From Edaphobacter sp. (GTDB taxonomy: Bacteria; Acidobacteriota; Terriglobia; Terriglobales; Acidobacteriaceae), in assembly GCA_025462645.1 (NCBI GenBank), contig JAOAPB010000045.1, forward strand, positions 1-64,000: DNA of 64,000 bases, given 5' to 3'. Below are positions 1 to 8,528 of the stretch, piece after piece. The translations under genes and the position numbers were made by a program. The number at the start of each line of letters is the position of its first letter. Position 1 is the first letter of the stretch. The notes beneath the pieces were generated by a model, which saw only the letters and a program-made list of their open reading frames with translations, was not told where the DNA came from and made no database searches.

Positions 1-19
1 GCTCGGGAAAGCTTTTCAC

Positions 20-473
20 TTATGGAATGAGACTGCCCTCGTAGCAACCCTTCCATAACACAATTTGTGAGCGGCTCTCTCCTTTTTCCGCCCCCTTCGA
101 CATCAGGCTATTTAAGTTGACGATGCCAATTGCCGGCATGCCCATCGCCTGACGAGCCCCCTGAATAATTGGAACGATTAACTCGCCATCATGGTCGCTC
201 AGTGTGACTTGAGAGCGCAGCAGATTGGGACCGCCCATATCGCCGCCTCGCAGATCCTTTCCGTGACACACCTGGCAGTTGACTCCATAAAGAGTCTTGC
301 CATGGGCTACTACTGCAGGATCGATCGGAGCCCGCTTCTGTCCAGGAACGAATCCACCGACGCGCTCTTGCTCTACTGCTCCCGTCCGCAGGCTGTTGGG
401 CCAGGGCCGAGTACATGGAGCTCATTAAAAGCCCTAACGTGACCGTTGTAACTAAACTGATTTTGACGTGCAT
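20..473 (-). pseudogene. Frameshifted c-type cytochrome
   Basis: A monohaem cytochrome c that would act in the periplasm, probably as electron acceptor for a quinoprotein dehydrogenase. The ATG at 473 follows a GAAGGAG ribosome site and opens a signal peptide with a hydrophobic core ending near SALAQ. The CxxCH haem site (CQVCHGKDLRGGD) is in another frame, around 250-275, so a frameshift lies near 380-400. The conserved MGMPA segment follows, but the usual C-terminal helix is replaced by unrelated sequence. It lies downstream of the TIM-barrel gene on the same strand and may have been its co-transcribed partner. A sequencing error could explain the frameshift but not the odd C-terminus. Confidence 0.65.
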
Positions 474-618
474 AATCTCCTTCACCAATCAAACCTACGT
501 CCAGCCCATGTTCGGCAAGTAAGGACTTACGTAGAGATGCTAACCGCTTCTTTGCAAACGGGCGTAGAACAAAGTACCGTGGCAACTTGTAACATTTGCG
601 TTCTTCAGCGACCGCTTC

Positions 619-1761
619 CTAGAGTGCTGACATCACCTCACGGTAAAGATGCTGCGCGCCTTCGATTCCATCCCATGGACCCGCTTCATACTCTAAGGCA
701 AATACCCCGGTGTAGTTGTTGTTGAGCATGATCCTTACGTTCCTTTGAACGTCGGGTTTCTCCCAGCGATCCCAGTATTTGGCGTGTACGGTGGTATGGG
801 CATAGGGTGCGAGATCCTGCAGCCCGTGATACATCAGGTACTTGTACTCCCAGTTGCAGAAATCAGGAGACGCTTCACAGAAGGGGTTGTTCACCTCTTC
901 GATGATGATCTTGATATTGATGGGGTTTGCCGTCAGCCCCCAATGATTCTCCAGAGTTACCTTCACTCCGAGTTTCCCGGCATAGTCTGCCATCTCTTTG
1001 AAGGATTCGATGCAATTGGTCAGATACTGCTCGATGGAATCGTTCTTCGGATAGCTAGATGAGTTTGGAGTTGGACTCGGTGCGATGCGTGGGCCTCCGC
1101 TGTTTACACGCATCGATTTTGCGCCCAGCATCGCGGCGCCATCCAGCCATTTCTTGGCTACCTCAACGCCTGCCTTACGCTTCTCCTGATCCAGTTCGCA
1201 GATATCGCGGGGGGCGTTATTAGAGATGTGGTGACATTGCGTTCCCGTCGTGATCTGCTTGTTGGCCATTTTCTCCAGCCACTTCTTGCCCGATGCGCTC
1301 GATGGGTCAAACTCCGATATCGTACGCGGTGTTCCATCGTAGCCGAGGATCGAACTCTTGACATATTGGCTATCGTCGTCCGCGTCGCCAAACAGACTAG
1401 ACCAGAGGTCCATTTGGTAAACCCCCGAGAACGTCTTCTTCGTGAACTCCGGATAATCGAGCATGGTGATTTCGCCATACTTCTTCTTCATCTGCGCGAC
1501 AGTGTCTTTCTCGCCGATGCTGCTATGAGTCTTCAAGATGTAACGGATGGGATAGCTGTTGGACGCGATGCGTGTCACTTTCTCTTTATCTGTCATGGGG
1601 CGGAAAGCACTAGCGTGGACGATCGACTCCGGGGAGGAGGCCTGTGCGTCGGCATCGGGAGCACCGGAGCTGAGCATGAGGCCCGCCGCCAGGCTTCCAC
1701 CGGCGTCTCTAAGAAACTTCCGTCGATCCAAGTTACTGTGCATCCCGTTGATTGAAACCAT
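619..1761 (-). CDS. Tat-exported xylose isomerase-like TIM-barrel protein (sugar phosphate isomerase/epimerase family)
   Basis: A 380-residue protein with a twin-arginine signal (DRRKFLRDAGG, residues about 12-22) followed by a hydrophobic stretch, so it is probably exported folded. The rest matches the AP-endonuclease-2/xylose isomerase-like TIM barrel: VTLENHWG near residue 265 and ALEYEAG near the C-terminus carry the glutamates that usually bind the metal in this fold. The exact substrate cannot be read. In acidobacteria such proteins often sit beside TonB receptors and quinoproteins in carbohydrate loci, as here. The start could be either the Met at 1761 or the one six codons later at 1743. 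Confidence 0.8.
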   Translation of the reverse strand: MVSINGMHSNLDRRKFLRDAGGSLAAGLMLSSGAPDADAQASSPESIVHASAFRPMTDKEKVTRIASNSYPIRYILKTHSSIGEKDTVAQMKKKYGEITMLDYPEFTKKTFSGVYQMDLWSSLFGDADDDSQYVKSSILGYDGTPRTISEFDPSSASGKKWLEKMANKQITTGTQCHHISNNAPRDICELDQEKRKAGVEVAKKWLDGAAMLGAKSMRVNSGGPRIAPSPTPNSSSYPKNDSIEQYLTNCIESFKEMADYAGKLGVKVTLENHWGLTANPINIKIIIEEVNNPFCEASPDFCNWEYKYLMYHGLQDLAPYAHTTVHAKYWDRWEKPDVQRNVRIMLNNNYTGVFALEYEAGPWDGIEGAQHLYREVMSAL

Positions 1762-2057
1762 GGCACGATCTCCTTTGATTCTTGATAGTAACTGGTCTCA
1801 TAGACCTAACCTCGCTAAGTGCGGGCTACTTATTTCTCGAGTCGAAACATTTGTTGCCAACATTTCTCAATAATTCCTTGCGCGCCAACGAACTCGATCA
1901 GCGGATCGACTACTTCCGTAAGCATTCGAACTGAAGGACACCCACACCGGACCGTCTAGGTCAGCGATCGAGATACTTCGCTACACCTCTAGGCTTGCGC
2001 CTGATGACTGCCCACGCACCGAAGCAATTCCGGTAGTAGGCGCAGTCAGGTTGAGGC

Positions 2058-2087
2058 AAAAAAAGGACGACCCATAGCGAGTCGCCC
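2058..2087 (-). terminator. Rho-independent terminator after the TonB receptor gene
   Basis: Read on the minus strand, GGGCGAC and GTCGTCC pair (one G.T wobble) around a nine-base loop, followed by seven T. It lies 10 bases past the receptor stop codon. The TIM-barrel gene downstream therefore probably has its own promoter in 1762-2057, a 296-base stretch where I see no gene. Confidence 0.75.
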
Positions 2088-2096
2088 ACAAGGGCG

Positions 2097-5000
2097 TTAG
2101 AACTTCAGTCGCGCTGCGAATTGAATCAGGCGCGGGTTGTAGGCGTTGGACGTGCTAGTGACCTGACCGTTCAGGGCGTTGCCGAGCGAAGCGGTCGGAT
2201 TAGCGAACTGTGCCGTATTAAGCACGTTGAAGGTTTCGGTACGGAACTCCAGCTTTAGACGCTCCGTGATGTCGAAGTTCTTGAACAACGACAGGTCGAC
2301 GCGCTGCAGGCCGGGGCCGTAGAGTTGGTTGCGGCGCTGATTGCCGAAGGTGGCCAGCGGCTGGGCGACAAAGTCGTTGGTGTTGAACCAGGCGGCGATC
2401 GTCGGGTGAGCCACCCTGCCAGAGCCCACCTGGTTGGGACGGTCCGAGTTGGTGGTACTGGGACGCGTGCCCGAGCGGTTGTTCGCGTTGGTCACCGAGA
2501 ACGGCATGCCGGTGTTCCAAACGGTGATGCCGTTCGCCTGCCATCCCTTGACCAGCGCGCCGACGAAGCCGTGGGTGCTCTTGCCGAAGGGTAAGGCGTA
2601 GTTGAAAGTGATCGTGAAGCGGTGACGCACGTCGAGGTTACCGTTGCCAAATTCCAGCGTGGGGATGTTTTCGGCGAGCGAGCCGAATCCATTGCCTCCG
2701 TTGTTGGAGATGGTCTCGGCATCGTCCAGCAGGCGGGCCAGCGTATAAGCAATCTGAAGGTCGAGTCCCTTGCTGTAGCGGCGCTTCAGAACAGCCTGTA
2801 GCGCATGGTAGTTAGAGATCGCGTTGCTGGTGAGGAGCGGGATGCTGGTGACGTTGGGCACCGTCGCCCGGAAGCGACGGAAGTTGTTGAAGTTGTAGTT
2901 TGCGGGACATCCGGCAGCTGTCGGCGTGAAGGTGCAGATTGATGGCGTGACCGTGTTGTAGTCCGACAGGTAATATCCGACGTGGCGACCGAGCTCACCT
3001 ACATAAGACAGGCTGCCGACGAAGCCCAAGAACTCGCGCTCTGCCGTCAAGTTGAATTGCTCGATGTAGGTGGAGCGGAACTTCGGGTCAAGCGCGGCCG
3101 TAACACTACCGCTGGGGTTGGTGGCGCTATTGATGGTAGGGGACGGAAGTCCGCCGGCAAACTTGAGGTACTGAGCACCAGAAGCAGCAGCCTGTGTCGG
3201 CGTAAAAGGACCGAAGGTTGCTGTAAAAGGCTGGTTGACCAATGCGGCACCCGAGGTCATGTTCTCCGGGGCAAAGGTGATGCCGAAGCCGCCACGGAGC
3301 ACCGTCTTGGGAAGCACCGTATAGGCAAAGCCGACGCGCGGAGCAACGTTACTGTAGTCGGTACGAACATTCCCCGTTCTCGAAGCACCATTCTGACCCG
3401 CGACCACGATAATTCCCTGCGTGATGTCGAAGTTCGAGAGGATGTTGTTCTTCTCGACGTATGGCGTAAACAGGTCGTAGCGAATACCCAGATTCACGGT
3501 CAGCTTCGAGGTAAGGTGAACGTCATCTTGGATGAAGCCGTGAGGCTCCCAGGTGAAGTTGTGCGGCGTGTACAGGATAGAGTTCCGACCGCCGTTGACG
3601 TAATCGCCCGAGAGCAGAGTGGAGAAATCGTTGAAGGTCCAGTTGCCGTTTGCCGTGTCGGTCTGGGTGGTCTTGCCTTGGCGACGGATAACACCAGCGC
3701 CGACCTTGATCGCCTGTCGGCCGCGGATGTAGGTGATCAGGCCTTCGTACTGGAAGGTATTCTCGTGATAGATGATGGGCGGACGGTTGCCAAGATTGGC
3801 ACCTTGAGTGATTGTTACAGCTGAGAGTTCCGCGGTGCGAGTGTCCACATTGATATTGGGTTGGCCGAAGGCAGTATTGATATTGTTGCCGAAGTTCAGC
3901 GGGAACTGCGCGTTGTCCAGCAAGGTGTAGCCCGCCTTCAGCTCGACGAGAACATTTGGCGTGAACGCGTGGATGTAGTTGAGCTGTGCCTGATGCGCAC
4001 GGGCTACGGCAGGGCCTGGATAGCTACCCAAGTTGCCTCCGGGGAAAATGCTGCCGGCAGCAGAGTTTGCCAGAGGGAAGAGGCTACCGATGTTGGTGTC
4101 CGCGGAGTTGTAGGTGTAACGCAAATAGGACAAGTCACCATTGGCGAAACGGTGATCGACACGGCCGTCAGCCGTCTTTGCGAACTGCGTGTTCCGAGGT
4201 GTGCCAATGTAGTTACCGGCCAACAGATTGTTCGTAGGCAACGGAAACAGGTTGAAGTACTGGCGGCCTACGTTATCAATAGTCGTAACGACCTTATTGA
4301 TCGCCCGATTATCGGTGAAGTTACCTACGTTCTGTCGCTCGAAGAGCGTCGGTACGGTCGTCGTCGTCGGGTTCAGGTTGCGGACGATGTTGAGACCTTC
4401 GTAGTCTGCAAAGAAGAAGGTGCGATTCCTCCAGATGGGGCCGCCAAGACTACCTCCAAACTGATTCTGGCGGTACTTCGGCTTGGGGATTGCCGCACCG
4501 AACTTGAACGGGTTCGCGTTCAGGACGTCATTGCGGAAGAACTCGTAGACGGTGCCGTGAAGGGTGTTGCCACCCGATTTAGTAATTACATTAATGGCGG
4601 CTCCTGCGGTGCGTCCCACCTCAGCGGTGAAGACGTTGGTCTGCACGCTGACTTCCTGGATGGCATCGACAGAGGGACGTACACCGATCGACCCGATGAC
4701 TCGCTCGTTGTTATCCATGCCGTCAATCAACTGATTATTGATGACGTCGGCCTGGCCGTTGACGGAGACCGAGGAGGTTTGACGGCGGTCGTCAGGGCGG
4801 TTGCCGCTGGCGAGGCCATTGTTCAGGCCTTCCGTAGCGCCAGGCGTTACCTGCACCAGGTTGATATAGTTGCGGCCGTTTAGCGGGAGCTCTTGTGTCT
4901 GCTTCTCGGTGACGGTGGTAATTAGTGCGGCGGAGTCGGTGTGGAGCGCCGGAGCGGTGGCTTCCACCGTAACGGTCTCGCCCTCAGTGCCAATCATTAA

Positions 5001-5396
5001 GTGGGAGTCTTCCCGGGCACGGTCGCCTGCTGCGACATCGAATGAGGAGATCTGGAACTTCTTGAATCCAGGGGCTGTCACTGTGAGCGAGTAGCGACTC
5101 GGCTTCAATAAAGTGAAGGTGAACTCTCCTGAAGATCCCGAAGTATCTGTCCGCGTTTCGTGGGTCTCCATATTCGTCAGTTCGACCGTTGCATTGGGTA
5201 TCACCGCGCCACTGGCGTCCGTCACGTTGCCGACCACATCGGCTGTTGTCGTCTGAGCAAGCAACGGAGCGCAGGCGAGCGCCGTACATGCAAGCAGACC
5301 CCAGACCACGCGCCCCATTATGCCAAGGCGCGTATTGTGTTGATCCGATCCACATACAATCTGTCCGTGTTTCCGATCTTCTGTATGGTTTTTCAT
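2097..5396 (-). CDS. Oar-like TonB-dependent receptor with carboxypeptidase-regulatory N-domain
   Basis: A 1,099-residue outer-membrane receptor. A long N-terminus with a signal peptide (hydrophobic core about 28-46, ending PLLAQ) is followed by a CarboxypepD_reg-like Ig domain (about 50-135), a plug (ELPLNGRNY near 175, DGMDNNER near 225, NVITKSGGN near 270) and a C-terminal beta-barrel ending in an aromatic-poor FAARLKF. This architecture is typical of the large acidobacterial receptor family thought to import plant oligosaccharides; the ligand is not readable. The ATG at 5396 is preceded by GGAGG, which supports this start. It is divergent from the ROK regulator at 5877, which may control it. 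Confidence 0.92.
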   Translation of the reverse strand: MKNHTEDRKHGQIVCGSDQHNTRLGIMGRVVWGLLACTALACAPLLAQTTTADVVGNVTDASGAVIPNATVELTNMETHETRTDTSGSSGEFTFTLLKPSRYSLTVTAPGFKKFQISSFDVAAGDRAREDSHLMIGTEGETVTVEATAPALHTDSAALITTVTEKQTQELPLNGRNYINLVQVTPGATEGLNNGLASGNRPDDRRQTSSVSVNGQADVINNQLIDGMDNNERVIGSIGVRPSVDAIQEVSVQTNVFTAEVGRTAGAAINVITKSGGNTLHGTVYEFFRNDVLNANPFKFGAAIPKPKYRQNQFGGSLGGPIWRNRTFFFADYEGLNIVRNLNPTTTTVPTLFERQNVGNFTDNRAINKVVTTIDNVGRQYFNLFPLPTNNLLAGNYIGTPRNTQFAKTADGRVDHRFANGDLSYLRYTYNSADTNIGSLFPLANSAAGSIFPGGNLGSYPGPAVARAHQAQLNYIHAFTPNVLVELKAGYTLLDNAQFPLNFGNNINTAFGQPNINVDTRTAELSAVTITQGANLGNRPPIIYHENTFQYEGLITYIRGRQAIKVGAGVIRRQGKTTQTDTANGNWTFNDFSTLLSGDYVNGGRNSILYTPHNFTWEPHGFIQDDVHLTSKLTVNLGIRYDLFTPYVEKNNILSNFDITQGIIVVAGQNGASRTGNVRTDYSNVAPRVGFAYTVLPKTVLRGGFGITFAPENMTSGAALVNQPFTATFGPFTPTQAAASGAQYLKFAGGLPSPTINSATNPSGSVTAALDPKFRSTYIEQFNLTAEREFLGFVGSLSYVGELGRHVGYYLSDYNTVTPSICTFTPTAAGCPANYNFNNFRRFRATVPNVTSIPLLTSNAISNYHALQAVLKRRYSKGLDLQIAYTLARLLDDAETISNNGGNGFGSLAENIPTLEFGNGNLDVRHRFTITFNYALPFGKSTHGFVGALVKGWQANGITVWNTGMPFSVTNANNRSGTRPSTTNSDRPNQVGSGRVAHPTIAAWFNTNDFVAQPLATFGNQRRNQLYGPGLQRVDLSLFKNFDITERLKLEFRTETFNVLNTAQFANPTASLGNALNGQVTSTSNAYNPRLIQFAARLKF

Positions 5397-5434
5397 CTAC
5401 GGCCTCCATTGGTTTTGCAACGGATCTCGTTGTA

Positions 5435-5451
5435 CCTGTCAGACCGACAGG
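5435..5451. promoter_or_regulatory. 17-bp inverted repeat in the receptor 5' leader
   Basis: CCTGTC-AGACC-GACAGG lies 39 bases upstream of the receptor start codon. The placement suits an operator or a leader hairpin. No regulator can be assigned from sequence alone. Confidence 0.35.
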
Positions 5452-5666
5452 CTTCGTCTAGGACTTATAAGGTCGTTTCAGGCCTTTTGCCGTACCGATC
5501 GAACTAAGGCTCGACAAGAGAACTTTGGCTCTAGAAGAGGCCTGGCTTTCGTCACATCGCCAAGATTCATTCCCGTACAAATCGGACAGTGCGTCAGCCG
5601 AGCTTTAGCACTCGGAAGAGAGGTCGCAACTGTGGTTTCTAGAACGTGCCTGCTGCAGATTGAATC

Positions 5667-5691
5667 ATTTTATTTACTAACTGAATAAAAT
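5667..5691. promoter_or_regulatory. AT-rich palindrome, candidate ROK regulator operator
   Basis: ATTTTATT and AATAAAAT form a perfect 8-bp inverted repeat with a nine-base spacer, in the 480-base region between the divergent receptor (5396) and the ROK regulator (5877). NagC/Mlc-type ROK repressors are known to bind AT-rich palindromes, so this is the best operator candidate here. The rest of the intergenic region shows no gene. Confidence 0.5.
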
Positions 5692-5876
5692 AAAATACAG
5701 TTGCAATGCGGCTTCGGTACGATGTCAAAGAAATTCACTGAATAATGTTTTGGTAGGTGGATCATATGCGGCACTCGAAATAGCGTCAAGCATTTAGTCA
5801 ATTCCCGCGTCGTTTTTTTGATTCGTCGCGTAGCGACGTCGAGGCGCTCGGTTCAGTCCTTTGAGGGGGAACATCG

Positions 5877-7019
5877 TTGAAACCGTACTTCCGGTCTGCC
5901 AAGAGTGCCACCATCGCAGCTCTCCTGCAACACGAACAGCTTTCCCGCTCCGAACTCGCTGAAATTACAGGCGCTAGTCCTGCTTCGATTACGGAAGTGA
6001 GTCAGAATCTTCTGCAGCAAGGATTGTTGAGTGAGTTACCTATAGCGCAGTCGGCTAAGGGCCGTGGCAGACCTTCAGTCAATCTATGCCTCCAGGCATC
6101 GCATTCCTATTTTGTGGGCATCAGCATCTCTGAAATTGCGACACCAATGGTCGTCACCGATCTACAAGGCCACATCATGGCACAACAGGCAATTCCATTC
6201 TGCAAGACACCGGGGGAACTTACTGCAGCGATTCGCAAGAACTATACGACTCTGCTCCGAGACGCAACCGTGCCCCGCTCGCGAGTACGGGGGGTCGGCA
6301 TCACCGTCGCTGGAATTGTAGATACGGACCTCGGTGTCTGCCGTTACTCAGCAGCATTGAACTGGAGAGACGTGCCGGTCTCTGAGTTGATCGGCAAGGC
6401 ATTGAAACTGCCCGCGTGGGTAGATAACGACGCAAACGCCGTAGCCGTTGGCGAAAAATTCTTTGGACGTGCCCGAGACTATCTAAACTTTACAAGCATT
6501 ATCCTTGGCCGCACGATCGGATCCGCGCACTATATGCATGGCATGCTCTCGCGCGGGCATGATGGGGGGGCAGGAGAGATTGGACACATCACGATCGATC
6601 CTAAGGGCACACTTTGCCGGTGCGGACGCCGTGGCTGTCTCGATACTATCGCTGGGGGAAGTGCCCTCAGAGTCGCTGCCAAAGCAAGCGGCCTCTTTGT
6701 AAAAGGAATGCGCGATCTGGAAAGACTGGCAGTACAAGGCAACGCAGATGCAGGAAGGCTTCTTCGAAATGCGGGCACAGCATTGGGTGCAGCAGTAGCG
6801 TATCTGGTCCACATTAATAATCCGCAGTGCATCATCTTCACGGATATGGAGGGCTTTGAGAACGGTGTCTTCCGTACCGCGACTCGGCAGACGATTGAGA
6901 ACAATATCCTGCCGCGTTTCCTTGGGTCGACCGAGATCTTGTTCAGCGATGCAGAGCCGAGTTTTCTCTCACGCAGTGCAGCATCCATCGCAGCTTTCGA
7001 ATATCTGACATCACTTTGA
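5877..7019 (+). CDS. ROK-family transcriptional regulator (NagC/Mlc/XylR type)
   Basis: A 380-residue protein. Residues about 14-57 form a winged helix-turn-helix (LSRSELAEITGASPASITEV); the rest is a ROK sugar-kinase-like domain. The zinc site is present (GEIGH, then CRCGRRGC). The ATP phosphate-binding loop, usually GTGIG, reads GRTIG, and the Glu that normally follows the zinc site is Asp, so it is likely a sensor rather than a kinase. The start is a TTG at 5877 after GAGGGGG; no better in-frame start is upstream. It is divergent from the TonB receptor locus and probably represses it in response to a sugar. Confidence 0.88.
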   Translation: MKPYFRSAKSATIAALLQHEQLSRSELAEITGASPASITEVSQNLLQQGLLSELPIAQSAKGRGRPSVNLCLQASHSYFVGISISEIATPMVVTDLQGHIMAQQAIPFCKTPGELTAAIRKNYTTLLRDATVPRSRVRGVGITVAGIVDTDLGVCRYSAALNWRDVPVSELIGKALKLPAWVDNDANAVAVGEKFFGRARDYLNFTSIILGRTIGSAHYMHGMLSRGHDGGAGEIGHITIDPKGTLCRCGRRGCLDTIAGGSALRVAAKASGLFVKGMRDLERLAVQGNADAGRLLRNAGTALGAAVAYLVHINNPQCIIFTDMEGFENGVFRTATRQTIENNILPRFLGSTEILFSDAEPSFLSRSAASIAAFEYLTSL

Positions 7020-7214
7020 ACCCTGAGGCATTACCGGATGCCTTTCAGGCAACGCAAACGCGATATAAGCTCCAGGAATAGGATCTTGCGATGCAGGATG
7101 CCCAGGAACACTATGAGTGTAGGTGGTCGCTTGTGCGGCAGCGCAAAACACAATGTACTCGCGTCCGCCGACTTCGTATACGGCGGGCATCCCTTCAAGT
7201 GCGGCGGCTACTTC
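7011..7214 (-). pseudogene. C-terminal fragment of a PQQ-dependent (quinoprotein) dehydrogenase
   Basis: The minus strand reads EGMPAVYEVGGREYIVF, then a segment ending GAYIAFALP. This is the typical last blade of membrane or soluble glucose/alcohol quinoprotein dehydrogenases. It stops at 7011, overlapping the end of the ROK gene. Everything upstream is lost at a junction with an IS110-like fragment near 7214. Quinoproteins pair functionally with c-type cytochromes such as the remnant at 20-473, so both may come from one ancestral sugar-oxidation locus; that link is inference. Confidence 0.7.
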
Positions 7215-7505
7215 CGCGAATCGGACCGATCGAAGGAATCTGGCGAAGCAATTTCACGGCATGATGCTTGCGGCTCTCGCTCAGCAAATCGCGTCGCGCT
7301 TGCTGACGCACCGACTGCAGCAGATCCAGTTGCTGATAGAGCCGTTCCGCCCGGAGACGAACTCCGGGCTCCGGGATCTTGCCTAACCATTCTGCGCGAT
7401 GCCGCGGTGCATAGACGCTGGTACCGCTGCAGGGAATGGCCCAGCTTCGGTAGAGTGCTTTGATTCGACTCATGACTCGGGTGAGATCCTGCGTAATGGT
7501 CACGG
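7215..7505 (-). mobile_element. IS110-family transposase fragment
   Basis: About 97 residues from the middle of an IS110-type (DEDD) transposase: a segment with VYAPRHRAEWLGKI, then RDLLSESRKHHAVKLL and RQIPSIGPIR, the helix-hairpin-helix entry to the Transposase_20 domain. The N-terminal DEDD catalytic part and the C-terminal serine domain are both missing. It is cut on one side by the quinoprotein fragment and on the other by an IS3 remnant on the opposite strand. It cannot be active. Confidence 0.75.
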
Positions 7506-7757
7506 GCTGAAAGTTGACCAGGCTCGATGGCTGAAGGAACTTGAACTTGAGAACGCGAAGCTGAAGCGTCTGGTGGCGAACCTGAGCTTGGAGAAACTGG
7601 TGTTGAAGGACATCGCGGAGGGAAACTTCTAAGCCCTGAACGGCGTCGTTGTGCGGTGAGCCATGCGCGGCAAGCGCATGGGTTGAGCGAGCGGCATGCG
7701 TGCCTTGTGTTGAAGCAGCCACGGGGCACGCAACGTTACCCAACTCTTGCATGAATG
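7505..7757 (+). mobile_element. IS3-family remnant: OrfA C-terminus plus OrfB N-terminus
   Basis: GLKVDQARWLKELELENAKL leads to KDIAEGNF and a stop at 7632; this is the coiled-coil end of an IS3 OrfA. In an overlapping frame SPERRRCAVSHARQAHGLSE, then RHACLVLKQPRGTQRY, is the start of OrfB, stopped at about 7757 after roughly 40 residues. The DDE catalytic domain is absent. The OrfA/OrfB overlap is the family's usual frameshift arrangement. Confidence 0.75.
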
Positions 7758-7984
7758 TCTCGACGAACGCTCCCCAGTTCCTGAGATGCGTACAGCACCC
7801 CGCATTCCCCGCTCGCAGAATCAAACCGATAGTCCAGCGTCTTGCCGAAGAACATCGGGCTCTTGTGCTTCTCGCGATAGATGCGGAAGAAAGGACCACT
7901 GAGCGAGGTGATGATCGGCGTGCGCAGGTCTTCCGCTGCCGAAGGCAGCGGAAGATCACCCGGCTTATTTGGCGTCGGGTTCAA
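7758..7984 (-). pseudogene. RES-domain toxin, truncated
   Basis: The minus strand reads GPFFRIYREKHKS, then YRFDSASGECGVLYAS. It continues in a shifted frame as GAFVETFMQEL, the Arg/Tyr and Glu pattern of RES toxins (NAD-degrading partners of Xre/MbcA-type antitoxins). There is one single-base frameshift near 7770, and the gene is cut off where the IS3 fragment begins. A TTG start at 7984 overlaps the stop of the upstream antitoxin-like fragment, as in intact RES-Xre operons. Confidence 0.6.
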
Positions 7985-8144
7985 GCTGCCCCGTGTTCTC
8001 CAAGCGACCTCGCCGCCTTTAGCGCATCGTCGTATTCGCCTGCCCGTAGGGCATGCAGTGGAGACTTTCCATCCAGCCGCACATTTCCGTTCACGAAGAA
8101 GGATAGAGGCTCGGCTTCAGCCGCTGCCGAGACATTCAAGCTTT
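7981..8144 (-). pseudogene. C-terminal fragment of an Xre/MbcA-ParS-type antitoxin
   Basis: The segment LDGKSPLHALRAGEYDDALK followed by AARSLGEHGAA and a stop at 7981 resembles the C-terminal MbcA/ParS toxin-binding domain of RES partner antitoxins, with a GKSPL-ALRAG-like core. The N-terminal helix-turn-helix part is missing; sequence upstream runs directly into the response regulator stop codon at 8145. The order antitoxin then toxin with a 4-base overlap supports the assignment. Confidence 0.5.
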
Positions 8145-8528
8145 CTACTCAACGATGTATCCATAGACTTGCAAAACTTCGGCGATCGACCGGAAGAGGA
8201 GTTCCGGGCCTCCAATTTTACTCACGAACCGGTCGGTGTAGATTGCGTCCGGGGGGATCTCGTTCACTCCCGAAATGAGAATGACAGGCATTGCAGACCT
8301 ACTGGCTTTGATCGATTTGGTGAGTTCGGTGCCAGTCATCCCAGGCATCATCTGATCCGAGAGAACGAGATCAATTCCACCTTGTTCGAGCAGGGCCAGA
8401 GCTTCTTTTCCCGAAGCCGCAACTAAAACCTTATAGCCTTGCTTTTGAAGAATGAGCTTGCGAAGCATTCCGGGAATGTCTTCGTCATCAACGCATAGGA
8501 TCGTGATGGTCATCCTATCAGCGACCAT
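8145..8528 (-). CDS. Single-domain CheY-like response regulator
   Basis: A 127-residue receiver domain with no output domain. The acidic pair is D14-D15 (CVDDED), the phosphoacceptor is D58 (LVLSDQMMPG), and a conserved Ser (ILISG) and Lys (FVSKIGG) follow. It probably passes phosphate to a partner or acts by protein contact. The Met at 8528 overlaps the stop of the sensor kinase by 11 bases; the Met five codons later (8513) lies just after the kinase stop and is an equally good start. The pair is a coupled two-component unit. Confidence 0.88.
   Translation of the reverse strand: MVADRMTITILCVDDEDIPGMLRKLILQKQGYKVLVAASGKEALALLEQGGIDLVLSDQMMPGMTGTELTKSIKASRSAMPVILISGVNEIPPDAIYTDRFVSKIGGPELLFRSIAEVLQVYGYIVE

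Noticed and set aside
1880-1937. Plus-strand piece LRANELDQRIDYFRKHSN ending in a stop
   Set aside because: May be the tail of a lost gene, but it is too short and not recognised.
3861-4883. 340-codon open frame antisense to the TonB receptor
   Set aside because: It mirrors the receptor codons, has no ribosome site or family character, and the receptor is clearly coding.
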